Positions 7,526 through 14,316 of a stretch of DNA of 14,316 nt are shown here, one piece after another. A program made the translations under genes and the position numbers. The first letter of the stretch is position 1. Each line of letters starts with the position of its first letter. The DNA is taken from contig JAZROQ010000019.1 of assembly GCA_045648765.1 (NCBI GenBank), forward strand, positions 1 through 14,316, read 5' to 3'. The DNA comes from RGIG3009 sp045648765. GTDB taxonomy: Bacteria > Bacillota > Clostridia > Oscillospirales > Acutalibacteraceae. The notes under the pieces were generated by a model. It had not been told where the DNA came from and made no database searches. It worked only from the letters and a program-made list of their open reading frames with translations.

Positions 7526-8611
7526 ATGATTCCTTATGAAAAATTTTGTGAAACCGCAAATATGACCCCTCCCAAAGAGGTGTATGAAACAGCGGCAAAA
7601 AACGGCGAGTTTGAAAACGTTAGCTTTTTACAAGAGGAGTATTTGCAAAGGATTCAGCAAGAATATCGGTTATTCAAACGCTATTTTGAACAAATTCTTG
7701 CCGCCGCCGCAGAAATCAGGAAGGATGAATTTTTGCGGACATACGTAAATTTGCATCGCGTGGCGGCTTTTAACCCCACCCAGCGAGTGGGGTTGATAAA
7801 GCAAACTGCCGACAACCTTGCTTTGTGTTATGCGCCGTTGCTTGCCTTGCTTGCGCACATCGAAAAGGCCGAGGCAGAAATGGTGCGCCGCAATATTCCC
7901 AAAGAACAGCGGTTGGCAGTGCACAGTGTTCACGAAAAGCGGATTATTCGGCACAAAGAGAAAAGAGGATTTCCTGCTTTTAACGACAGCAGTTGGTTTT
8001 TCCATTTTTTGATACCAGATATTTATCCCATTGGGAATTTGGAGTTTGAAATCACCCCGCTTTGGTGCACGGATTCGGTTTTTCGCAGTGCAAGCGGCGA
8101 CATTGTGGCGTTGCGTGATTTTGTAGAAACCGCCGATGCGTTCCGGGGAAAACAATTGTTGCGTGGCGGCGTGACCAAAGATGTGGTGTTGCCAAAAAGC
8201 GAGTACACCCTGTTTTTAGAGCCGGGGGACGATGTTATCAGCGTGCATATTCCCGGTAAAACACCATTGGACGATGCAATTTGTGTGGACTCGTATAAGC
8301 GGGCGTGGCAGTTTTTTAAAGAACATTACCCCGACCGCCCCGCCAAAGCGATGCTTTGTCGTTCGTGGTTGATGGACCCGGCTTTGGCCGATATTTTGAA
8401 CGAGAATTCCAAAATTGTTGGTTTCCAAAGCCGTTATAAACGTTTTGCGGCAGACAGTAACGGCAAAGAGGTGTTTGTGTTTGTGTTTGACGGATACCCC
8501 GAAGACCTTAACACCTTACCGGAAGACACTTCGCTGTTGCGTGCTTTGAAAAAACGGTATTTACAAAATGATCCGATTTATGCTTATTTTGGCATTTTAG
8601 ATTTGGAGTAA
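7526..8611 (+). CDS. Acyltransferase-like protein (NAT_N / GNAT_C type), function unknown
   Basis: A 361-residue soluble protein with no signal peptide or membrane segment. Residues 1-150 are helical and charged. Residues 155-310 look like the GNAT-type C-terminal domain of uncharacterised Firmicutes/Bacteroidetes proteins labelled 'acyltransferase domain-containing'. I recognise VISVHIPGKTPL (238-249), the YKRAWQFFKEHYPD segment (257-270), MLCRSWLMDP (276-285), and the late beta-strand segment EVFVFVF (315-321). If the assignment is right it transfers an acyl group to an unknown acceptor, possibly a sugar amine, since it precedes a putative glycosidase gene by 16 nt. GAGGTG lies 6 nt before the ATG, and mfd ends 13 nt upstream, so it is cotranscribed. 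The family call is from memory of motif wording and the substrate is unknown. Confidence 0.6.
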   Translation: MIPYEKFCETANMTPPKEVYETAAKNGEFENVSFLQEEYLQRIQQEYRLFKRYFEQILAAAAEIRKDEFLRTYVNLHRVAAFNPTQRVGLIKQTADNLALCYAPLLALLAHIEKAEAEMVRRNIPKEQRLAVHSVHEKRIIRHKEKRGFPAFNDSSWFFHFLIPDIYPIGNLEFEITPLWCTDSVFRSASGDIVALRDFVETADAFRGKQLLRGGVTKDVVLPKSEYTLFLEPGDDVISVHIPGKTPLDDAICVDSYKRAWQFFKEHYPDRPAKAMLCRSWLMDPALADILNENSKIVGFQSRYKRFAADSNGKEVFVFVFDGYPEDLNTLPEDTSLLRALKKRYLQNDPIYAYFGILDLE

Positions 8612-8627
8612 AACGGAGGGGACTTTT

Positions 8628-10481
8628 ATGAAAACATTGGAATTTGCGGAATACGAATTAAAGCGGTATGCGGCAACGATGGGAATTGACCCGAAAATTA
8701 CGTTTTCGGTAGATGTGTCGGCGTTTGACACCTCGCGGTTTTTCCGGTTTGACGCCAAATACGACGATGCCTTTTCCATTGATGTAAAAAACGGCAAAGG
8801 TACGATTGTGGCAACCAATGAACGTTCGGTGTTGTTTGGTGTTTATCATTTTTTAAAGCGGCAAGGATGCCGTTTTATACACCCGTGGGAGGGGGGCGAG
8901 TATGTCCCGCTGAAAGATGCGATTTTGGATGTTGACGAAACGTGGTATGCCGCCAAACGTCACCGTGGCATGACCGACGGTTCGGATTCTGGTGAATGGC
9001 AAAACTTGGACATTTTGTTGCGGTTTGTGGATTGGTTGCCCAAAATGATGGCAAACGCCTTTTTTACGGAATTGACGGATTATTATTCGCACTTTCAAAG
9101 AATGTGTGAGTACCCCGAGCACCCGTACCGAGAGCCAGATGATCTTAGCCGCGAACAGTTTTTGGTGTATGATAAAATGCTGATAGAGGCCTTGAAAACC
9201 AGAGGACTATTGCGCCATGCTGCAGGGCACGGATGGACAACGGATTTGATGGGCGTAGAATCCCAACGTTTAGAAAGTGACGAAGTATGCTCGCGTCCCG
9301 AAATTTTGGCAACGACGAACGGCGAAAAGAAGTATTTTAACAAAAAGCCGTTGTTTACGAACCTTTGTTACTCACAAGAAGCGGTGCGCAAGGAGTTTGC
9401 TCAAAGAGTATACCAATATTCTGTGGAACATCCCGAGGTGGATTTTATTCACGTGTGGTTGGCCGATTATTTTGGTAATTTTTGCGAGTGCGAAGAGTGC
9501 AGCAAACTCACACCTACCGATTGGTATGTCAAATTGTTAAACGACATTGACGAACTGTTTACACAGCACGGCTCGGACAAGAAAATTGTGTTTTTGGCGT
9601 ATTTTGAGTTGGCGTATCCGCCGATTCAGGAACGACTTCACAATTCTGACCGTTTTGTATTGATGTTTGCACCGTATGGGCGCGATTTCAGCAAACGGTA
9701 TGGGGAAGAACCCCCGAAACCCTATACCCCGGCACGAAACAACACGTTTACGTGGAGCGACATGGACATGGGACTGTATTATTCGCAGTTGCGCGATTGG
9801 AAAAAACAATTCGACGGCGACAGTTTTGTGTTTGATTATACGTTTGTGTTTCATGAATGTGCCTTTTATCACGTCGAAGCATCCCAAGTGGGGTATGCCA
9901 AAACGGCCTACGACGACAACTTATATTTGGACAAGTTGGGATTAAACGGACGCGTAGACTGCGCCAACATTCGTTGCTTGACGCCGACGGCCGTTACGTA
10001 TCAGTTGTATTTTTCGTCTTTGTTTTACGGTGACGCGGTATCGTACGACGAGGTGATGGCAGATTTCTTTACCGCGTGTTACGGTGAAGGCGAGCCAATC
10101 AGCCAGTTCTTGCACAAAACAAACGAGCTTATGCCGCAAGAGTGCATCCGAGACGAATTTAGAGGTTGCGGCAGAGCTTTGACGGATGATGAACGAGCAA
10201 ATTTGGAAAAGGCATTGGAGAACACCCGCGCGTTCAAAAAAGAGTTGTTTGAGTATGTGCCGCAAAGTATGGTGCACCGTACCAACTGCTTTTATTTTAG
10301 GGAGTATTTGGATTTGTTGGAAGGCATACAAAAAGCCATTTTGATAAAAGGCGAAGAAGTAAGCCAAGAAAGAAAAGACGAACTTTGGCACTTGTTCTTC
10401 CGTGTTGAGGGGAAAATGCCCGGCCTTTTTGATGCGAGATTGTGGAGATTCCATTGGAAACGGTTTTTAAATTGGCATTAA
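8628..10481 (+). CDS. DUF4838-type putative glycoside hydrolase, cytoplasmic
   Basis: A 617-residue protein without signal peptide or membrane segment. The N-terminal part (1-105), ending NERSVLFGVYHFLKRQGCRF (64-83), resembles the small alpha/beta domain that precedes GH67 and GH20 barrels. The central part (110-430) resembles DUF4838, a predicted TIM-barrel glycosidase family near alpha-glucuronidases. It has VWLADYFGNFCECEEC (276-291), with a CxCxxC cysteine cluster after an acidic strand end (Asp280), and further acidic strand ends at FLAYFELAY (322-330) and FVFHECAFYH (406-415). Residues 430-617 are a helical tail. Catalytic residues cannot be assigned with confidence. The ribosome binding site GGAGGGG lies 7 nt before the ATG. 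It is the last gene of the pth-mfd operon and ends at a strong terminator. A cytoplasmic location would imply imported oligosaccharides or glycosides as substrates; the substrate is unknown. Confidence 0.7.
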   Translation: MKTLEFAEYELKRYAATMGIDPKITFSVDVSAFDTSRFFRFDAKYDDAFSIDVKNGKGTIVATNERSVLFGVYHFLKRQGCRFIHPWEGGEYVPLKDAILDVDETWYAAKRHRGMTDGSDSGEWQNLDILLRFVDWLPKMMANAFFTELTDYYSHFQRMCEYPEHPYREPDDLSREQFLVYDKMLIEALKTRGLLRHAAGHGWTTDLMGVESQRLESDEVCSRPEILATTNGEKKYFNKKPLFTNLCYSQEAVRKEFAQRVYQYSVEHPEVDFIHVWLADYFGNFCECEECSKLTPTDWYVKLLNDIDELFTQHGSDKKIVFLAYFELAYPPIQERLHNSDRFVLMFAPYGRDFSKRYGEEPPKPYTPARNNTFTWSDMDMGLYYSQLRDWKKQFDGDSFVFDYTFVFHECAFYHVEASQVGYAKTAYDDNLYLDKLGLNGRVDCANIRCLTPTAVTYQLYFSSLFYGDAVSYDEVMADFFTACYGEGEPISQFLHKTNELMPQECIRDEFRGCGRALTDDERANLEKALENTRAFKKELFEYVPQSMVHRTNCFYFREYLDLLEGIQKAILIKGEEVSQERKDELWHLFFRVEGKMPGLFDARLWRFHWKRFLNWH

Positions 10482-10501
10482 AGAAATTTCTTTTAACAAA
10501 C

Positions 10502-10542
10502 AAAAGCAGCCCCACTTGTGTTACAAGTGGGGCTGCTTTTTT
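10502..10542. terminator. Bidirectional rho-independent terminator between convergent genes
   Basis: A perfect 18-bp stem (arms from 10502-10519 and 10523-10540, GC-rich core GCAGCCCCACTTGT) with a 3-nt loop. On the plus strand it runs into TTTTTT. On the minus strand it runs into TTTTG-TTTG-TT. It lies about 20 nt past the DUF4838 gene and 10 nt past the stop of the minus-strand gene, so it can end transcripts from both sides. Confidence 0.95.
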
Positions 10543-10552
10543 GAAAACGCGG

Positions 10553-11470
10553 TTATCTCATTTCGTCTGCGGTGATAAAGCGGTAACCGTATTCGTGCAG
10601 CGTTTCCGCCAACACGTAGATACGTTTGGCAATGTCGGGGATGTATCGGTAAAAATCTTTGTAAAAATATTGTTCGTGGTTGCCTGTGCCGATAAACTCG
10701 CTTCCGTTTAGTTCTGCCAAACGTTCGCGAATTTTTTCTTGTGTGTTTGCGTTGACAAGGGGGCCGCGCCCAAGTTGCCGAAAATGCATACCCGTTTCTT
10801 TGTCCAAAATCGAAGCGTTGCGCCATTCGATTTGGTTGTATTGTTCGTCGGTTAGGTGGTTGTATGCCACAAGCGCATACGCCCTTTCGGGGTTTGACCC
10901 CTGCAACCCTGTTTCGGGTTGACGGTTTTGGCGCAACCGCGCAGCCATACCATACAAAAGCGAATTGTCGTCGCCGTTAAACTCGCAACGGTCGCCCACG
11001 CTTGTTGCCATAAACTTAACGCCGCAATCGGCCAGAGCTTTGCACCCAGCCTTGCTGATGGGCATCCAATGTGGTATTACGGCCGCTGACCAAGAGCCTT
11101 CTCCCGCAAAGCGCAGCACTTCGTTGTGAATGGCTTCATAGTCGGCTTTGACGTCTTCGTAGGTGGCGTTTACATAGGGATAATCGGGGAACTCTTGTTT
11201 GGCGTGGAACGCAAAGCGCAACCAATCGGCATTTGCCTCAAATTCCGCTTTATAAGCATCGGTCATTTGGGCAAGGGTGAATTCGTCACTGCCATAGAAA
11301 AAGTCGGTGCGGTAAAACAAATTGAGTTGTACTGTGAGTCCGTGGTCGTCGTGTGCGTGTTTGAGCATTTTGAAAAACGCGTTGTCAAAAACCGAGGTCG
11401 GTCTTTGCCGTGTGAGGTCACGCAGACACCAAATGACATCGTCAATAAAAAAGTAAGCAAGTTTTTCCAT
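10553..11470 (-). CDS. Uncharacterised protein, predicted polysaccharide-deacetylase-like barrel
   Basis: A 305-residue soluble protein, no signal peptide. It opens with a beta-strand ending in an acidic pair, FFIDDV (Asp10/Asp11), like the TFDD motif of NodB-type deacetylases. Later strands end in histidines: RFAFHAKQEFPD (His89), AVIPHWMP (His134) and GTGNHEQYFY (His265/Glu266). It finishes with a helix and a short strand (LHEYGYRFITADEM). This is the pattern of the metal-dependent glycoside hydrolase/deacetylase barrel, but the canonical HxxxH metal motif is not obvious, so activity is uncertain. The ATG at 11470 is preceded by AAGGAGA with a 7-nt gap and by a near-consensus promoter. An in-frame ATG 35 codons upstream (11575) lies inside the rpoC terminator and is rejected. 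It is monocistronic and convergent with the DUF4838 gene. I do not recognise a named function. Confidence 0.6.
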   Translation of the reverse strand: MEKLAYFFIDDVIWCLRDLTRQRPTSVFDNAFFKMLKHAHDDHGLTVQLNLFYRTDFFYGSDEFTLAQMTDAYKAEFEANADWLRFAFHAKQEFPDYPYVNATYEDVKADYEAIHNEVLRFAGEGSWSAAVIPHWMPISKAGCKALADCGVKFMATSVGDRCEFNGDDNSLLYGMAARLRQNRQPETGLQGSNPERAYALVAYNHLTDEQYNQIEWRNASILDKETGMHFRQLGRGPLVNANTQEKIRERLAELNGSEFIGTGNHEQYFYKDFYRYIPDIAKRIYVLAETLHEYGYRFITADEMR

Positions 11471-11503
11471 AACGGTGTCTCCTTTTTGTTGGAATGTGGT
11501 TTT

Positions 11504-11532
11504 ATTATATAAGCCGACCATTAAAAAGTCAA
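11504..11532 (-). promoter_or_regulatory. Near-consensus promoter of the deacetylase-like gene
   Basis: On the minus strand there is TTGACT (11527-11532, 5/6), a 17-nt spacer and a perfect TATAAT (11504-11509). It is the strongest promoter match in the window. Transcription should start near 11497, leaving a leader of about 27 nt. It lies immediately downstream of the rpoC terminator. Confidence 0.88.
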
Positions 11533-11546
11533 GGAAGAGGAAACGT

Positions 11547-11588
11547 AAAAAAGCAGCGCATGCAAATGTTTGCACGCGCTGCTTTTTT
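11547..11588 (-). terminator. Rho-independent terminator of the rpoC transcript
   Basis: A long stem read on the minus strand: AAAAAAGCAGCGCGTGCAAA pairs with TTTGCATGCGCTGCTTTTTT through one G-U pair, with only a few loop bases and a terminal run of six T. It starts 4 nt after the rpoC stop codon. The A-run on the other side makes it nearly symmetrical, so it could also stop transcription from the left. Confidence 0.93.
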
Positions 11589-11592
11589 GTTA

Positions 11593-14316
11593 TTAGTTTT
11601 CTTCCGAAATTTCTTCGGGCGTTGCTTCGGGTTCGGCATCGTCGAGCATGCTGCGCAAAGCGGCAACATACGGGTCGTTGCTGGAAGCATGGGTGTTAAC
11701 CACATCCACGTTGTTGTATACCGGCATACCGGTACCGGCGGGAATGAGTTTACCGATGATGACGTTTTCTTTAAGACCGAGCAGCGGGTCAACCTTGCCT
11801 TTGATGGCGGCGTCGGTCAACACGCGCGTGGTTTCTTGGAAGGAGGCTGCCGACAAGAACGAGTCGGTTGCCAAGGACGCCTTGGTAATACCCAAAAGCA
11901 CCGGCGAGCAAGTTGCTTCGCTGAGGTGGATTTCACCTGCATCGATGCGAGCGCGTACGCGAGCGTTTTCTTCGTCGAATTGGCTGCGGTCAATCATGGC
12001 GCCTGCGAGCAAGTAGGTGTCGCCGGCTTCGTCCACTTTGACTTTGCGCATCATTTGACGGACAATAACTTCCACGTGTTTGTCATTGATGTCAACACCT
12101 TGCATGCGGTAGGTGCGTTGTACTTCTTGAATGAGGTAGTTTTGCACCGCTTCGACACCGCAAACCGCCAAAACGTCGTGCGGGTTGACAGAACCTTCGG
12201 TTAAGCGGTCGCCTTTTTTGACAACGTCGCCATCGTGCACACGAATGCGGAAGTTGAAGGGAATCGGATAACTGCGTTCGTCCACGTTTTCGGCGTCTTG
12301 CGACGTGACGTAGATGACGCGTTTTTTCTTTTCTTCGCCCAAGCGTACCACACCGTCGATTTCGGAAATGATGGCAAGGGATTTCGGTTTGCGGCTTTCG
12401 AACAATTCTTCAACACGCGGCAAACCTTGGGTGATATCTTCTGCCGAAGCAACACCACCGGTGTGGAAGGTACGCATGGTAAGCTGAGTACCGGGTTCAC
12501 CAATGGATTGAGCGGCGATGATACCGACGGCTTCACCAACCGTGACAGGGTCGACGGTTGCCAAGTTGGAACCGTAACATTTAGCACAAACGCCTTGACC
12601 GGCTTTACAAGCAAGAACAGAACGAACTTTGATGTGAACTTTGGTTTCGTCCACTTCGCCGGTTTCTTTGTTGGTGGCAGCTTCACGCAACACGGAGTTG
12701 ATGAGCTTGGCATCGGCATCGGTCATCATTTTGGTGCACGGGAAGACGAGTTCGCCGGTGAGCGGATGGAAGAAATCTTCCGTCAGGTAACGACCAACCA
12801 AACGCTCGGTCAACGGTTCGATCATTTCTTTGCCGTCTTTGATGTCGCGAACTTCGATACCTTCGGTGGTGCCGCAATCGTGTTCGCGGATGATAACATC
12901 TTGTGCAACGTCGACCAAACGACGAGTCAAATAACCCGAGTCGGCGGTACGCAATGCGGTATCGGCCAAACCTTTACGAGCACCACGAGAAGAAATAAAG
13001 TATTCCAAAATGTTCAAACCTTCACGGTAGTTAGCACGAATCGGAACTTCGATGGTACGACCGGAAGTGTTGGCAATCAAACCACGCATACCGGCGAGCT
13101 GACGAATCTGGCTCATGGAACCACGAGCACCGGAGTCGGCCATCATGTGAATGGGGTTGAACGGATCGAGGTTGTCTTTCAAAGCGTCGGTTACTTTGTC
13201 GGTGGTGGTGTTCCACGTTTTGATAACTTCTTGGTAGCGTTCTTCGTTGGAAAGCAAACCTTGGTTATACAAATCGGTGACTTGTTCGACTTTTTCTTCT
13301 GCTTCGGCGATTAATTGCTTTTTCTCCGGCGGGATAGAAGCATCGACAACGGCTACGGTCAAAGCACCGCGGGTAGAATATTTGTAACCTTGGGCTTTGA
13401 TGGCATCCAGCACCTCGGAGGTGCGGGCGGGACCGTGAACTTTGATACATTTGTCGATAATTTGCGACAATTGTTTCTTTTTGACGATGTTGTTAACTTC
13501 GTACTCGAACATATCGTCGTCGGTTTTGCGTTCGACCAGGCCCAAGTCTTGCGGGATGGGTTGGTTGAAGATGATGCGACCGACAGTGGTTTCCACCAGA
13601 CGAGATTGTTCTTCGCCACGGATGGTCATGGTGCGACGAACGCGGATTTTGGCGTGCAAGGACACGGCGTTGCACGCGTAGGCCATCAAGGCTTCGTTAA
13701 CATCGCGGAACACTTTGCCTTCACCCAAAGCACCCGGTTTTTCCACCGTGAGGTAGTACGAACCCAAGACCATGTCTTGCGTGGGCACTGCCACAGGGCG
13801 TCCGTCGGAAGGTTTGAGCAAGTTGCCGGCAGCAAGCATCAAGAAGCGAGCTTCGGCTTGTGCTTCGGCAGACAACGGCACGTGAACAGCCATTTGGTCA
13901 CCGTCGAAGTCGGCGTTGAAGGCGGTACAAACCAGCGGATGCAGTTTGATAGCGCGGCCTTCGACCAATACCGGTTCAAATGCTTGAATACCCAAGCGGT
14001 GCAACGTAGGAGCACGGTTGAGCATGACCGGATGGTCTTTAATGACGATTTCCAGCGCATCCCACACTTCGGGACGGACGCGGTCAACCATCTTACGAGC
14101 GGTTTTGATGTTGCCGGCAGCGCCGGTTTCCACCAAGCGTTTCATAACAAAGGGTTTGAAGAGTTCCAGCGCCATCTCTTTGGGCAGACCGCACTGGTAC
14201 ATTTTCAGTTCGGGACCGACAACGATAACCGGACGACCGGAGTAGTCAACACGTTTACCCAGCAGGTTTTGACGGAAACGACCTTGTTTACCCTTGAGCA
14301 TATCCGACAGGGATTT
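11593..14316 (-). CDS. rpoC: DNA-directed RNA polymerase subunit beta' (C-terminal 907 residues; 5' end outside window)
   Basis: The largest subunit of RNA polymerase, cut by the right edge of the window; the frame is open to 14316 and starts KSLSDMLKGKQGRFR. The fragment includes the lid/rudder region (LLGKRVDYSGRPVIVVGP), the catalytic metal-binding NADFDGD (encoded at 13897-13917), and the second zinc site, with Cys in HDCGTTEG (near 12875) and CKAGQGVCAKC (12580-12612). Next come the bridge-helix/trigger-loop stretch GEAVGIIAAQSIGEPGTQLTMRTFHTGG and the C-terminal clamp segments ending in an acidic tail (EPEATPEEISEEN). The long trigger-loop insertion (SI3) of Proteobacteria is absent, as in Firmicutes. 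The wording LLKPSDGRPVAVPTQDMVLGSYYLT favours a clostridial origin. No frameshift is seen. A terminator follows at once, so rpoC is the last gene of its transcript. Confidence 0.99.
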   Translation of the reverse strand, partial: KSLSDMLKGKQGRFRQNLLGKRVDYSGRPVIVVGPELKMYQCGLPKEMALELFKPFVMKRLVETGAAGNIKTARKMVDRVRPEVWDALEIVIKDHPVMLNRAPTLHRLGIQAFEPVLVEGRAIKLHPLVCTAFNADFDGDQMAVHVPLSAEAQAEARFLMLAAGNLLKPSDGRPVAVPTQDMVLGSYYLTVEKPGALGEGKVFRDVNEALMAYACNAVSLHAKIRVRRTMTIRGEEQSRLVETTVGRIIFNQPIPQDLGLVERKTDDDMFEYEVNNIVKKKQLSQIIDKCIKVHGPARTSEVLDAIKAQGYKYSTRGALTVAVVDASIPPEKKQLIAEAEEKVEQVTDLYNQGLLSNEERYQEVIKTWNTTTDKVTDALKDNLDPFNPIHMMADSGARGSMSQIRQLAGMRGLIANTSGRTIEVPIRANYREGLNILEYFISSRGARKGLADTALRTADSGYLTRRLVDVAQDVIIREHDCGTTEGIEVRDIKDGKEMIEPLTERLVGRYLTEDFFHPLTGELVFPCTKMMTDADAKLINSVLREAATNKETGEVDETKVHIKVRSVLACKAGQGVCAKCYGSNLATVDPVTVGEAVGIIAAQSIGEPGTQLTMRTFHTGGVASAEDITQGLPRVEELFESRKPKSLAIISEIDGVVRLGEEKKKRVIYVTSQDAENVDERSYPIPFNFRIRVHDGDVVKKGDRLTEGSVNPHDVLAVCGVEAVQNYLIQEVQRTYRMQGVDINDKHVEVIVRQMMRKVKVDEAGDTYLLAGAMIDRSQFDEENARVRARIDAGEIHLSEATCSPVLLGITKASLATDSFLSAASFQETTRVLTDAAIKGKVDPLLGLKENVIIGKLIPAGTGMPVYNNVDVVNTHASSNDPYVAALRSMLDDAEPEATPEEISEEN

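Noticed and set aside
11471..11575. N-terminal extension of the deacetylase-like protein
   Set aside because: It would cover the promoter and part of the rpoC terminator; the ATG at 11470 has an AAGGAGA site at proper distance.
12235..13314. Long open frame (359 codons) on the plus strand inside rpoC
   Set aside because: It lies entirely antisense to the highly conserved rpoC frame and its protein is rich in Phe, Thr and Gly runs typical of a mirror frame. No ribosome binding site or family motif is visible.
1..14316. Mobile elements, CRISPR array, tRNA or rRNA genes, defence system
   Set aside because: I looked on both strands for terminal inverted repeats, transposase or integrase motifs, regularly spaced repeats and cloverleaf-like segments and saw none; gene spacing and codon use are uniform.

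Overview
The window reads as a stretch of an ordinary bacterial chromosome from a Gram-positive, low-to-mid GC Firmicute, probably a gut-type Clostridia (Oscillospirales-like). The reasons are the pth-mfd gene pair, the RpoC wording and its lack of the long trigger-loop insertion found in Proteobacteria, strong AGGAGG-type ribosome binding sites, TTGNNN-17-TATAAT-type promoters and a NahK-type sugar kinase. Codon use looks uniform throughout. I saw no insertion sequence, phage gene, CRISPR array, tRNA or rRNA. No gene-free stretch reaches 300 bases.

Left block (1-3308): galE on the minus strand is divergent from a two-gene plus-strand operon. That operon encodes a sugar-1-phosphate nucleotidyltransferase and an N-acetylhexosamine 1-kinase (NahK). 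Together the three can turn a free hexose or N-acetylhexosamine into its 1-phosphate, then a nucleotide sugar, then the C4 epimer. GalE has Cys at position 299, the size-gate position that in characterised enzymes admits N-acetylated UDP-sugars, which fits a HexNAc salvage module. The two transcription units may share one palindromic TTGCAA box as their -35 element. The kinase operon ends in a clear terminator.

Middle block (3340-10542): a good promoter, with a GNRA-capped hairpin at about the predicted transcript start, leads a four-gene operon. The genes are pth (peptidyl-tRNA hydrolase), mfd (transcription-repair coupling factor), an acyltransferase-like protein and a 617-residue DUF4838/GH67N-like putative glycosidase. 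Gaps are 9-16 nt with no internal terminator, so two glycan-type genes of unknown substrate ride behind two housekeeping genes. The operon ends in an 18-bp bidirectional terminator facing a convergent gene.

Right block (10553-14316, minus strand): the last 907 residues of RpoC enter from the right edge, followed by a strong terminator. Next comes a monocistronic gene with a near-consensus promoter, encoding a 305-residue protein that resembles the NodB/polysaccharide-deacetylase barrel. The usual rpoBC-rpsL-rpsG-fusA-tuf string is therefore not continued directly after rpoC here.

I did not find a clearly new defence or mobile system. The best candidates for undescribed biology are the uncharacterised cytoplasmic glycan proteins (acyltransferase-like, DUF4838, deacetylase-like), the unusual Pth substrate-loop residues, and the promoter and leader architecture.
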